Below are positions 1-7,688 of a stretch of 51,987 bases of DNA, piece after piece (position 1 is the stretch's first letter; each line of letters starts with the position of its first letter). Both the position numbers and the translations under genes were made by a program. Origin of the DNA: Chloroflexota bacterium (GTDB lineage: Bacteria > Chloroflexota > Anaerolineae > UBA4142). The notes below the pieces were generated by a model. The model saw nothing but the letters and a program-made list of their open reading frames with translations, was not told the origin of the DNA and ran no database searches. The DNA is taken from positions 1-51,987 of the forward strand of contig JACRBM010000068.1 of the NCBI GenBank assembly GCA_016219275.1, written 5' to 3'.

Positions 1-19
1 GGCTGGAAGCCGACCGCGA

Positions 20-58
20 TTGGGCAAGAAACCCGCGCAGCGGGTTAAGTTGCCCCAA
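20..58 (-). terminator. Interrupted hairpin, possible terminator of an upstream minus-strand transcript
   Basis: Inner arms AACCCGC (30-36) and GCGGGTT (40-46) form a perfect 7-bp stem with a GCA loop; outer arms TTGGGCAA and TTGCCCCAA extend it with a bulge. Read on the minus strand the stem is followed by TCTTG, a weak U-tract. No gene lies in 1-206; this hairpin, a promoter and a terminator are all that can be seen there. Confidence 0.35.
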
Positions 59-88
59 ATTGAAATGCTTCCCTTGAGCCGCGCGCGC

Positions 89-117
89 TTGACGCCAGGT
101 TTGTTACGCTGTAGAAT
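89..117 (+). promoter_or_regulatory. Sigma-70-like promoter
   Basis: TTGACG (89-94), 17-nt spacer, TAGAAT (112-117). It would start transcription near 124, upstream of the terminator-like hairpin at 149-190 and the membrane-protein gene at 207. The same hexamer pair and spacer occur before the Uma2 gene at 28819. Confidence 0.5.
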
Positions 118-148
118 TTGCACAACCTTTCTTCCTTGCCTGACGACG

Positions 149-190
149 GGCATCTGCCTTGATTGTAATTCAAGCAGATGCCTTTTTGTT
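149..190 (+). terminator. Rho-independent terminator or leader attenuator
   Basis: Arms GGCATCTG (149-156) and CAGATGCC (175-182) are perfect complements; the stem continues inward through CTTGA/TTCAAG with one bulged C and is followed by TTTTTGTTT. It sits between the promoter at 89-117 and the start codon at 207, so it either ends an upstream transcript or acts as an attenuator. Confidence 0.6.
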
Positions 191-206
191 TAACGGGGGT
201 GAAGAA

Positions 207-1355
207 ATGAACGCGGCGCAATCACTCTATTTGTCCAAGAATTATTTCACCAGCGGCGACCCCTTGACCTACATTCTCAAGCGCCGCTTACGGCTCAATC
301 CATTGGTGGGAATGCTAGGGTCTATTCTCGCGATCAACCTCCCCATCATCCTAATTGCTTTCACCAACGACCTCTTGATGGATCGCAACGGGACCGGCGG
401 CTTGCTAAACGATTATGGTTGGTGGGCATTGCAACTCACTTCACTGCCCGCGACCATTTTCTATTTTCTGTGGGCGCCCGATGGCATCCGCGCCGTCCTC
501 CGTAAACTGATCGCGAATCGCGTCATCACTCTGCCCAGCGGCGACGAATCCGCGGAGAACGGCTACGCCGATTTCATGCGCCGCTTTGACCAAAATTATT
601 CGCGCGGCGTCTGGGCGCTCCTCAGTCTCGTCGGCGCGTTTGTCTTTGTGGCATTCATGGTGCCCGTGTACAGAACGTTCAAGTACTGGGCGGTGCTCAA
701 TACGTTTGCATTTTGGTACATTCAATTCTTTTGGTTCGTGCTCGCGTTTCTCGTCTGCCTGCTCGTTCTGCGCTCGGTCATTGTGATTCTCTGGTTCAAT
801 CGCCTGTTCCAAGAATTTCCCGTCAATATCAAACCGCTCCACAAAGATGGCGCAGGGGGACTCGCGCCGCTCGGAAATTTCAGCGTCAAGATTGGTTATC
901 TCGTCAGCATCTATGGCATCGCGTCCGCCGTGACGGTGCTCACACAATCCTATTTGGCGACCGGGCAACTGGGCACCGTGATCTTGAATCCTCCACTTGT
1001 AATGATGCTGGGCGCGTACTTGATCCTATCGCCGCTCGTGTTCTTTGCGCCGATCAGCATCGCCCATGCGGCGATGGATCGCGCCAAGCACGCTTTGGTC
1101 TCGCGCATCGCAAATCAATTCGAATCCGATCTCGCCGCACTCCACGCTGCACTCGACACAAACGCCGAAGAGTTGAAACAACGACTGGACAAGATCGAAC
1201 AATTGCAACGCGTGCACAAACTCGTCATGCGCTTTCCGGCATGGCCCTTTAACACGGATAACCTGATTCATTTCTTGTCGTCCGTCTTGTCGCCGGTTGC
1301 GATTGCCATCATTCCCGCCGTCATCAACTTGATCGTCCGACTCACCGCACAATAG
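207..1355 (+). CDS. Multi-pass membrane protein of unknown function
   Basis: 382 aa. I chose ATG 207 because GGGGGTGAAGAA lies directly upstream; the earlier in-frame TTG at 159 lies inside the terminator hairpin. The protein has about six to eight hydrophobic segments, starting near residue 36 (LVGMLGSILAINLP) and recurring to about residue 290. A charged, heptad-like stretch follows at about 310-345 (DLAALHAALDTNAEELKQRL), suggesting a short coiled coil. A final hydrophobic helix closes the protein (SPVAIAIIPAVINLIVRL). I do not recognise the family and no catalytic motif is visible. It is monocistronic or leads the following methyltransferase-like gene, 105 bp downstream. Confidence 0.75.
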   Translation: MNAAQSLYLSKNYFTSGDPLTYILKRRLRLNPLVGMLGSILAINLPIILIAFTNDLLMDRNGTGGLLNDYGWWALQLTSLPATIFYFLWAPDGIRAVLRKLIANRVITLPSGDESAENGYADFMRRFDQNYSRGVWALLSLVGAFVFVAFMVPVYRTFKYWAVLNTFAFWYIQFFWFVLAFLVCLLVLRSVIVILWFNRLFQEFPVNIKPLHKDGAGGLAPLGNFSVKIGYLVSIYGIASAVTVLTQSYLATGQLGTVILNPPLVMMLGAYLILSPLVFFAPISIAHAAMDRAKHALVSRIANQFESDLAALHAALDTNAEELKQRLDKIEQLQRVHKLVMRFPAWPFNTDNLIHFLSSVLSPVAIAIIPAVINLIVRLTAQ

Positions 1356-1460
1356 ACCTGGGAAGAATCATTCTATTGAGCGGGCTGACGCGACAAACGC
1401 ATTTTTGTAAATGCCCGATGGATGATCGAATCCCACGGCAAGGAGATAATACATCCGCTT

Positions 1461-2009
1461 ATGCTTCAACTATTTGTCTTCCTCATTGCTTCGGCAATCA
1501 TCGCGTACATTTCGCGCGCGTCGTTGCGCCAGCCGCGCTCGCACGGTTTTTATCGTTTCTTCGCGTGGGAATTCATCCTCGGTTTGGTCTTGCTCAATAT
1601 CGAATGTTGGTTCTGCGAGCCGCTCGCATGGCATCAACTCATTTCGTGGTTGTTGTTGTGCGCGTCGGTGATTCCGCTCGTCCTCGGCGTCCAGCTTTTG
1701 CGGAGCGCCGGCAAGCCGAACGCCGCGCGCGACGATACGCCGATGTTGGCTTTTGAGAAAACGACCCAGCTCGTCACGGTGGGTGTGTACAAATACATTC
1801 GACATCCACTTTACAGTTCTCTGCTGTGGCTCAACTGGGGCGCGTTCTTCAAAGCGCCCTCCGCGCTCGGCGCATTCCTCGCGCTCGCGGCGACGATGTG
1901 CTTGACCGCGACGGCGAAAGCGGAAGAGACCGAGAACATGCGCTACTTTGGCGCGGCGTACCAAACCTATATCCAGCGAACCAAGATGTTCATTCCGTTA
2001 TTATTCTGA
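1461..2009 (+). CDS. ICMT/PEMT-like membrane methyltransferase family protein
   Basis: 182 aa integral membrane protein. The C-terminal third carries the hallmark of isoprenylcysteine carboxyl methyltransferase and phospholipid methyltransferase families: GVYKYIRHPLYSSLL (RHPLY at about residues 114-118), a hydrophobic helix, then acidic residues (AEETENMRYFG) and Tyr. In these families the region binds S-adenosylmethionine. Bacterial members usually methylate unknown lipid or protein acceptors, so the substrate is not predictable. ATG 1461 was preferred over 1422: AGGAGAT lies upstream, although 14 nt away, which is long, and the protein then begins directly with a TM helix. It could be translated with the upstream membrane protein. 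Confidence 0.75.
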   Translation: MLQLFVFLIASAIIAYISRASLRQPRSHGFYRFFAWEFILGLVLLNIECWFCEPLAWHQLISWLLLCASVIPLVLGVQLLRSAGKPNAARDDTPMLAFEKTTQLVTVGVYKYIRHPLYSSLLWLNWGAFFKAPSALGAFLALAATMCLTATAKAEETENMRYFGAAYQTYIQRTKMFIPLLF

Positions 2010-2315
2010 AGATGATCCGCGCCAATAAATTTTTTCAGCTGCGAAGCGCGCGAATCCTCGCAAATTTTTATTTTGCTTCGTAAAGATTCGCGTAATTCGC
2101 GGATAAAATATTCTGTCTTTTATGCAAGAGACGCGATGCTGGGAAGATACACTATTTGCGTGACAACGCGCAGTGTGATACATTAAGCATCCTGATTTTT
2201 CTGATCAAGTAGAAGATTGGTTGTGACCCATCGGAGAAACGCGCAAGCAACGGCGCGCACCAGCCCGACCGCATCGGGCTGGATTTTATTCGCCAGACGA
2301 CGACGTGATGAGAAT
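2010..2315. other. Intergenic region with degenerate palindromic repeat
   Basis: 306 bp without a credible gene. It holds a stretch rich in ATTCGCG/CGCGAAT motifs at about 2041-2105 (GCGAAGCGCGCGAATCCTCG, then ATTCGCGTAATTCGCGGAT), resembling a worn intergenic palindrome. A weak promoter candidate, TTGCGT (2156-2161), 17 nt, TACATT (2179-2184), could serve the MFS gene. Confidence 0.4.
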
Positions 2316-3569
2316 ATGAATTTTCAGAATTGGTCGTGGACCCCCGAAGGGCTAACGCCTACGCAACGCGAAAATTTCAAGCGCGTGATCATTGACGGCG
2401 CGGGCATCGGCTTTGCCAGCGCCGCGGGACCGTACTTGCCGGTCTTTCTCGCGCGACTGGATGCGACGAACTTGCAAGTCGGCTTGCTCACCGCGATGCC
2501 TTCGATTACCGGCTTGTTCATCGCCATTTTGATCGGACGCTTTTTGCAAACGCGTCGCCAAGTCGTGCCCTGGTTCAGTCGCGCGCGCCTCATGGTGATC
2601 TCGGCGTACGCGATGACCGGCATCCTCCCGTTTTTTCTGCCGAACGACCAACTCGTCACCGCGACGCTCGTCATCTGGGCGCTCGTCACATTGCCGCAGA
2701 TCGTCGTCAACGTTGCGTTCTCCGTCGTGATGAATGCCGTCGCCGGACCCAAGGGACGCTACGAACTGATGAGCCGGCGTTGGTCTACGATTGGCATCAC
2801 CACGGCAGTGACGATTGCCGTCGCCGGGCAAATCCTGGATCGCATTCAATTCCCGTACAACTACCAACTCGTGTTTGTCGGTTTGTCGCTCGGCGGCTTG
2901 GTCAGCTATTATTTTTCGAGTCGGATCGAATTGCCCGATCAAGAACCGCCGCCGCGCATCGCCGGGCAATCGGCGCGCGAACGCCTCGCCGGATTTGTTT
3001 CGCTCATCCGCAGTCAACCCGCGTTCGGATCGTTCATGCTCAAGCGATTTGTGTTCTTCTCCGGCACTGCGCTCGCCGCGCCGATCTTTCCACTCTATTT
3101 TGTGCGCGAGGTGCAAGCCAGTGACGCGTGGATCGGCATCATCAGCACGGTCAATGCTGGGGTGATGCTGATCGGTTATTGGTGGTGGACGCGCCAATCG
3201 AAAATGCGCGGCGGACGCTATGTATTGTTGTGGACGACGCTCGGGTTGACGCTCTATCCCACGCTCACCGCGTTCACGCGCGATGTGCATCTCATCGTGG
3301 TTTTCGCCGGCATCTCCGGCATTTTTCAAGCCGGTCTCGACCTGGTGTTCTTCGACGAATTGCTCAAGACCTTTCCCGCCAAGTACAGCGCGACGTTCGT
3401 CTCCATCGCGCAAAGTTTACAACACATGTCCACGATTGCCGCGCCGCTCGTCGGAACCTTGCTCGCCGACCAGATCGGTCTGGGTGGCGCGCTGCTCGTG
3501 AGCGCGGCGTTGCGTTTATTTGGCTTTGCGTTGTTCGCGCTCGGCGGACGCGCACCGGTCAAAACGTGA
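2316..3569 (+). CDS. Major facilitator superfamily (MFS) transporter
   Basis: 417 aa with about 12 alternating hydrophobic segments in two halves separated by a hydrophilic loop near residues 205-230 (SSRIELPDQEPPP). The first helices read GAGIGFASAAGPYLPVFLAR, followed by LQVGLLTAMPSITGLFIAIL, the usual MFS arrangement of TM1 and TM2; a basic loop (GRFLQTRRQ) follows TM2 where MFS motif A normally lies. The cargo cannot be told. Start ATG 2316 lies just after GTGATGAGA, a weak ribosome-binding site; extending to 2217 would add a basic, low-complexity tail unlike MFS proteins. It probably acts alone; degV follows 63 bp later with its own strong ribosome-binding site. Confidence 0.85.
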   Translation: MNFQNWSWTPEGLTPTQRENFKRVIIDGAGIGFASAAGPYLPVFLARLDATNLQVGLLTAMPSITGLFIAILIGRFLQTRRQVVPWFSRARLMVISAYAMTGILPFFLPNDQLVTATLVIWALVTLPQIVVNVAFSVVMNAVAGPKGRYELMSRRWSTIGITTAVTIAVAGQILDRIQFPYNYQLVFVGLSLGGLVSYYFSSRIELPDQEPPPRIAGQSARERLAGFVSLIRSQPAFGSFMLKRFVFFSGTALAAPIFPLYFVREVQASDAWIGIISTVNAGVMLIGYWWWTRQSKMRGGRYVLLWTTLGLTLYPTLTAFTRDVHLIVVFAGISGIFQAGLDLVFFDELLKTFPAKYSATFVSIAQSLQHMSTIAAPLVGTLLADQIGLGGALLVSAALRLFGFALFALGGRAPVKT

Positions 3570-3632
3570 TATTGCATCTTGCCTGGCTTGATGCTAAACT
3601 ATGCCTGGTCCGTTCTTGCCGGAGGTTTGGAC

Positions 3633-4499
3633 ATGGACACCGTTGCCATCGTGACGGATAGCGCCGCGAGTATTCCGGAACCACTCATCCACGACCTGGG
3701 TATTCACTGGGTGCCGTACTATATCCATCGCGGCAAAGAAGTACTGCGCGACCTTGTCACCGCACAAGGCGATTCGTTTTATCAATGGCTACCCACCGCG
3801 CTGGAACTTCCCAAAACCGCGAGTCCAGGTCCGGGCGATTATTTCGAAATGTACCAATCGCTCGCCGATCAAGGCGCGCGAGAGATCGTCAGCATTCACA
3901 TGACTTCGAAAGGGAGCGGCGCGTATCAAGCCGCCCTGGTCGCGCGAACGATGATCGCCGAAGCCGCGCCGAAATTACGCGTCGAGGTAATTGACACGTT
4001 GAACGTTTCGATGTGTCAGGGATGGATGGTCATCCAAGCCGCGCGTGCCGCGCTGGCTGGCAAATCGTTGCCTGAGATTGTCGCCATTGTACGCGCGCTG
4101 ATCCCGATCACGCAAATGATTCAAACTGCCGACACGCTCAAATATCTTTACATGGGCGGACGGATTGGCAAAGCCAAGCATCTCGTCGGCACCTTGCTCA
4201 ACATCAAGCCATTGATCGGCATGGAAAACGGAGTGATCGTCGCGCTCGGCTCGGCGCGTAGCCGCGCCAAAGCGTACGAAGCGATGGTGGATTTGATCGA
4301 GCAAGCCGTCGGCAAAAACGCGCAAATCAAAATCGCGTACATGCACGCGGCGGCAGAGGAAGAGGCGCTTAAAATCAAGCACTTGGTCGAGGATCGTTTT
4401 ACGTGCGTCGAGTCGCTCGTGACGCAACTCTCGCCCGCGTTGGGAGTGCACACCGGACCAGGCACCGCCGGCGTGTGTTATTATCCGGTTTACACGTAG
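3633..4499 (+). CDS. DegV family fatty-acid-binding protein
   Basis: 288 aa, the usual DegV length. It opens with VAIVTDSAASIPEPLIHDLG, the family N-terminus, followed by VPYYIHRGKE. It also carries PKTASPGPGDY (the lipid-headgroup Ser/Thr region), MGGRIGKAKHLVGTLLNIKP and the C-terminal GPGTAGVCYY. DegV/FakB proteins bind a fatty acid and hand it to a FakA kinase for acyl phosphate formation; no fakA lies in the window. Start ATG 3633 follows GGAGG (3621-3625) with good spacing. A perfect hairpin lies at the stop codon. Confidence 0.92.
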   Translation: MDTVAIVTDSAASIPEPLIHDLGIHWVPYYIHRGKEVLRDLVTAQGDSFYQWLPTALELPKTASPGPGDYFEMYQSLADQGAREIVSIHMTSKGSGAYQAALVARTMIAEAAPKLRVEVIDTLNVSMCQGWMVIQAARAALAGKSLPEIVAIVRALIPITQMIQTADTLKYLYMGGRIGKAKHLVGTLLNIKPLIGMENGVIVALGSARSRAKAYEAMVDLIEQAVGKNAQIKIAYMHAAAEEEALKIKHLVEDRFTCVESLVTQLSPALGVHTGPGTAGVCYYPVYT

Positions 4500-4524
4500 A
4501 GACGCCCCGGCGGGGCGTCTCTAC
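4496..4524. terminator. Perfect 13-bp hairpin between convergent genes
   Basis: GTAGAGACGCCCC (4496-4508), loop GGC, GGGGCGTCTCTAC (4512-4524). It begins in the last codon of degV and separates it from the convergent gene ending at 4529, so it could stop transcription from both sides. U-tracts are poor. Similar GTAGAGACG... palindromes are dispersed repeats in many bacteria, so it may also be a repeat copy. Confidence 0.55.
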
Positions 4525-4528
4525 AGAA

Positions 4529-5041
4529 TTACCGCGCGCCCCACAGATTGCGCGCGAGCAAGATCACGCCGAGTGCAACCAGCAAGAGGGGCCAGTACGG
4601 TCCGAAGAAATTCATTCCGCCGAGGAACGCACCAAAGATCGCGAACATCACGAGACTGATAAAGACGAGCCACGCGCCAGCGCGAAAATTACGCATCGGC
4701 TCTTTGCCCAGCAAACCCATCAGCAGCGCGCCGACACCAGCAAACCCAGGAATCAGCGTCCACGCGTACGCCCAGCTCGCCCACTGATTCGTCGCATTCT
4801 GCCAGTAGAGCAATCCGCCGATACCGCTAAAAATCGCGGCGGGCATCGCAAATTCCGGTTTACGATTGACGACCGCGAGCAAAAGCCACAGCACGTCAAA
4901 CGCGACGATGATGAGGGGCTAACTATAGCGCGCGTTGAACCACTCGTTCAACCCTGGCACGAATTGAACCGCGAGAAACCACACACCAAGTAAAATCATA
5001 ATCAATCCACCTACGACGCTCGATCTGTTTCGTTGATCCAT
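4529..5041 (-). pseudogene. Small membrane protein gene interrupted by an in-frame amber codon
   Basis: The frame opens at ATG 5041 behind GGAGGAAAA and encodes one TM helix (GGLIMILLGVWFLAVQF), then reaches TAG at 4919-4921. It continues without a frame change (PLIIVAFDVLWLLLAVV), through several more TM helices, to a stop at 4529. The whole would be about 170 aa of the bacterial type with stacked TM hairpins around a W-P-L-I-L-I motif (LiaF/DUF5668-like), where a Trp usually precedes PLI. A single TGG-to-TAG change would explain the break. Either the gene is dead, the base is a sequencing error, or the parts are made separately (60-aa leader and a 121-aa downstream piece starting at 4894). 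Confidence 0.7.
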
Positions 5042-5137
5042 TTTTCCTCCACGCGCGATTTGTTTTCGATTATAAGTCAGAATTCCGTTTTCACCAAGCA
5101 TTATTTCACACCCACGACTAGCGCCAGGTCGTTTTAT

Positions 5138-5222
5138 TTGTCATTTCGAGCGCAGCGAGAAATCCCTCACCTCGGACAAGGGCGAGATTTCTCGTCGCGA
5201 AAAGCGCTCCTCGAAATGACAA
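5138..5222. repeat. Long dispersed-type inverted repeat upstream of fmt
   Basis: Arms TTGTCATTTCGAG (5139-5150) and CTCGAAATGACAA (5210-5222) enclose a second complementary pair, GCGAGAAATC and GAGATTTCTCG. The whole can fold into a long imperfect hairpin. This TGTCATTTCGAG...GAAATGACA design is a widespread intergenic repeat type in bacteria. It ends 13 bp before the fmt start codon. Confidence 0.6.
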
Positions 5223-5235
5223 CCTTGGAGACAAA

Positions 5236-6165
5236 ATGGCACGCATCGTTTTTATGGGCACACCCGATTTCGCCGTTCCCGTGCTCGACGCGCTCACGCG
5301 CACCGCGCACGCGGTCGTCGGCGTGTTCACGCGTCCCGATCAACCGGCTGGGCGCGGCAAGCAATGGCACTCGTCGCCGATCAAACAACTCGCGCAGGAA
5401 CGCGGACTCGCGATTTTCCAACCGCCCACACTTCGCAAGCCGGAATTCAGCGCGCCGCTGCGCGAACTTGCGCCGGATGTGATCATCGTCGCGGCGTACG
5501 GATTGATTCTTCCGCCGGACGTACTCGCAATTGCGCCGCGCGGATGCATCAACACGCACGCCTCACTCTTGCCGCGTCATCGCGGCGCTGCGCCGATTGC
5601 CGCCGCGATTCTCGCCGGCGATACGGAAACTGGGATTACATTGATGCAGATGGACGCGGGACTGGACACCGGCGCGATTCTCGCGCAACGCGCGATCCCG
5701 ATTGCGGATGATGACACGACCGGCACGCTCACGCCGAAACTCGCGCGCCTCGCCGCCGAGTTGATGATCGAGACTCTGCCGCGCATCCTCGCCGGCGACA
5801 TCACACCGCGCCCCCAGGACGAATCACGCGCGACGATGTTCAAGACGATCAAGAAAGAGGAAGGGCGGATTGATTGGACGCATCCGGCAATCGAGATCGC
5901 GCGGCGCGTCCGCGCGTTCAATCCTTGGCCCTCGGCGTTCACGTTTTGGAATGGCGTGCAGTTGAAAATTCTGCGCGCGCACGCCATTGAATCGCGAACG
6001 AACAGCGAACCTGGGCGCGTGATGAAACTCAAGGAAGGAATCGCAATAGCAGCCGGGAATGGCATCCTCATTCTGGACGAGATTCAACTAGCCGGCAAAC
6101 GCGCGATGGAAATCGAGGAATTCGTGCGAGGACAGAGAACCTTTATTGGTTCGGTGGTTGGATAG
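5236..6165 (+). CDS. fmt: Methionyl-tRNA formyltransferase
   Basis: 309 aa, the standard length. It transfers a formyl group from 10-formyl-tetrahydrofolate to initiator Met-tRNA in the cytosol, allowing bacterial translation initiation. Visible family marks: N-terminal IVFMGTPDFAVPVLDAL, PAGRGK near residue 40, the catalytic region NTHASLLPRHRGAAPI (Asn and His of the formyltransferase site), GITLMQMDAGLDTGAIL with the catalytic Asp, and a C-terminal OB-fold beginning near residue 205 (ARRVRAFNPWPSAFT). ATG 5236 follows TTGGAGAC. It is a single gene here; the usual neighbour def is not present. Confidence 0.96.
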   Translation: MARIVFMGTPDFAVPVLDALTRTAHAVVGVFTRPDQPAGRGKQWHSSPIKQLAQERGLAIFQPPTLRKPEFSAPLRELAPDVIIVAAYGLILPPDVLAIAPRGCINTHASLLPRHRGAAPIAAAILAGDTETGITLMQMDAGLDTGAILAQRAIPIADDDTTGTLTPKLARLAAELMIETLPRILAGDITPRPQDESRATMFKTIKKEEGRIDWTHPAIEIARRVRAFNPWPSAFTFWNGVQLKILRAHAIESRTNSEPGRVMKLKEGIAIAAGNGILILDEIQLAGKRAMEIEEFVRGQRTFIGSVVG

Positions 6166-6241
6166 ATGAGTCGTTGAATCGTTGCACCGTTGGTTTGCCG
6201 ACGAATCGCTCAATAACCCAACGAACCATCAAACTATTGCA

Positions 6242-7684
6242 CTATCGCACTATTTTGTAGACAGTCATATTCGCCCCGCCCATCTCGCGCGTGAGCGCAC
6301 AGTTCGTTTGATACGCGGGAACGAAACGCGAGTCGTGTGCAAGCATCGGATACCAGTCGGGAAAAAATATGGCGTACTGCGTATTGCGTGAGAACATGAA
6401 ATCGCGCAAACGATTTTCATCGCGCAAAAACGGAATCACCTCCGGCGAGACGAGACCGGCGAGATCAATGAACGGTCGGTCGTAGACATACCCCAGCGCG
6501 CCAATGTCATGCGCGGCAATGCGCGCATCGCGCGGCGCATTGTCCGCGACCCAGCGCGCACTCCGCATCATCTCGCACTCGATCACCGCAACATCTGTTG
6601 TGTATGCCCCCGCACCCATCAGCCAAAACACACCCAGTGTCACGGCAATCGAAATTCCCCACGCGCGATTCAACACGCGCAGACGAATTTTCTCAAACAG
6701 CATCGCCGTCCCCGCAATACCGTACACCACGATGAACGGAATCACCGGCATTTCGTACCGTCCGTGCTGATAGTCCACCGGCAAACGCATCGCGTACAGC
6801 GTCGGCAGAAGTACGATCCATGCGACCGGTGCGAGCGTCTGCCACCGTCGTTCGCGTACGAATCGCGCGATCACAAACACCACGCCAGGTAACAGCAAAA
6901 TCTGCGCGCCAACCCAGGGTGTAATCAGCAACTTGCTCCACAAAATAATGAACGGCGTTTGCGCGAATAATTCGGCGTACTCGACATTCTTGGCGTAAAA
7001 CGTGTTGGGCAGAATCGTTCCGGTGATTGCCACGTTGAAAATCAAGTACGGCGCGAGGAATAGCGCGAGACCGATTGCGAAAAACGTGAGGCGTGTTGCA
7101 AATTGCGAATTGCAAATTGCGAATTGCGAAATGACGGCGATGAGCGCGGCAAAAACGATCCCTTCGGGACGCGTCAGGGTGAGCGCCCCCGCGAGCACAC
7201 CGAGAAAAAATGGATGCGCGTTGGCAAGCGCGCGTTCGACCAACCAAAGCGCGAGAAAAACGAACAGCAGAATTTCCATCCCGCTGACCGCGCTCCACAC
7301 CAGGTGCCACTCGAAGAGAGTGAACAGTGAACAGTGAACGGTGAACAGTGAATCAGGAAAAATCCGGCGAGCGAGACGCGCCATCCAAAACGCCGAGGCA
7401 CCCAGCAACAGCGCGCCAAGCAGGTACGTCCACACGCGCGCGTCCATGCGTAACGCGTATCCGAGTGAGAGGAGAATCGTCCACAGAGGTGAGGTAGAAC
7501 CCGCGCTCGGTTGTCCGGGGAAAAACGCAAACTCGCCGCGCGTACCGAGATTGCGCGCATAGACCTGATGAATCCACGCGTCGTCGAGCGGAAAACCGGA
7601 TACGCCGCGCCACGCAGCGAACGCGAGATACATTGCCGCGCTGGTAAATGCGAGAACGACGAAGACGACATCGCGCCGGTTCAT
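6242..7684 (-). CDS. GT-C type membrane glycosyltransferase-like protein
   Basis: 480 aa, about 10-12 TM helices. After TM1 comes GFPLDDAWIHQVYARNL with paired acids at residues 34-35, the position of the catalytic Asp loop in GT39/ArnT-like enzymes, which use polyprenyl-phosphate sugars on the outer face of the membrane. A soluble C-terminal part of about 110 residues follows the last helix (DARIAAHDIGALGYVYDRPFIDLAGLV), typical of this protein type in Chloroflexota. It starts 4 nt after the stop of the Cache protein, so the two are probably translationally coupled. Two heptamer repeat arrays lie inside the gene (7096-7130 and 7320-7354), coding for SQFAICNSQFA-like and SLFTVHCSLFT-like stretches. 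It is the last gene of the cluster. Confidence 0.8.
   Translation of the reverse strand: MNRRDVVFVVLAFTSAAMYLAFAAWRGVSGFPLDDAWIHQVYARNLGTRGEFAFFPGQPSAGSTSPLWTILLSLGYALRMDARVWTYLLGALLLGASAFWMARLARRIFPDSLFTVHCSLFTLFEWHLVWSAVSGMEILLFVFLALWLVERALANAHPFFLGVLAGALTLTRPEGIVFAALIAVISQFAICNSQFATRLTFFAIGLALFLAPYLIFNVAITGTILPNTFYAKNVEYAELFAQTPFIILWSKLLITPWVGAQILLLPGVVFVIARFVRERRWQTLAPVAWIVLLPTLYAMRLPVDYQHGRYEMPVIPFIVVYGIAGTAMLFEKIRLRVLNRAWGISIAVTLGVFWLMGAGAYTTDVAVIECEMMRSARWVADNAPRDARIAAHDIGALGYVYDRPFIDLAGLVSPEVIPFLRDENRLRDFMFSRNTQYAIFFPDWYPMLAHDSRFVPAYQTNCALTREMGGANMTVYKIVR
7096..7130. repeat. Heptamer repeat (TTGCRAA)x5 inside a gene
   Basis: Five tandem 7-mers, TTGCAAA/TTGCGAA, exactly 35 bp, within the glycosyltransferase gene 6242-7684. 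Confidence 0.9.
7320..7354. repeat. Heptamer repeat (GTGAACA)x5 inside a gene
   Basis: Five tandem 7-mers (GTGAACA, one GTGAACG, one GTGAATC) within the glycosyltransferase gene 6242-7684. A related but different array, GTGAACA-GTAAACA-GTAAACA, lies at 9648-9675 in another glycosyltransferase gene. Confidence 0.9.
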
Positions 7685-7688
7685 CGCG

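Noticed and set aside
2001-2183. Small minus-strand protein between the methyltransferase and MFS genes
   Set aside because: The reading comes from the degenerate palindromic repeat, lacks a ribosome-binding site and resembles translated intergenic repeats.
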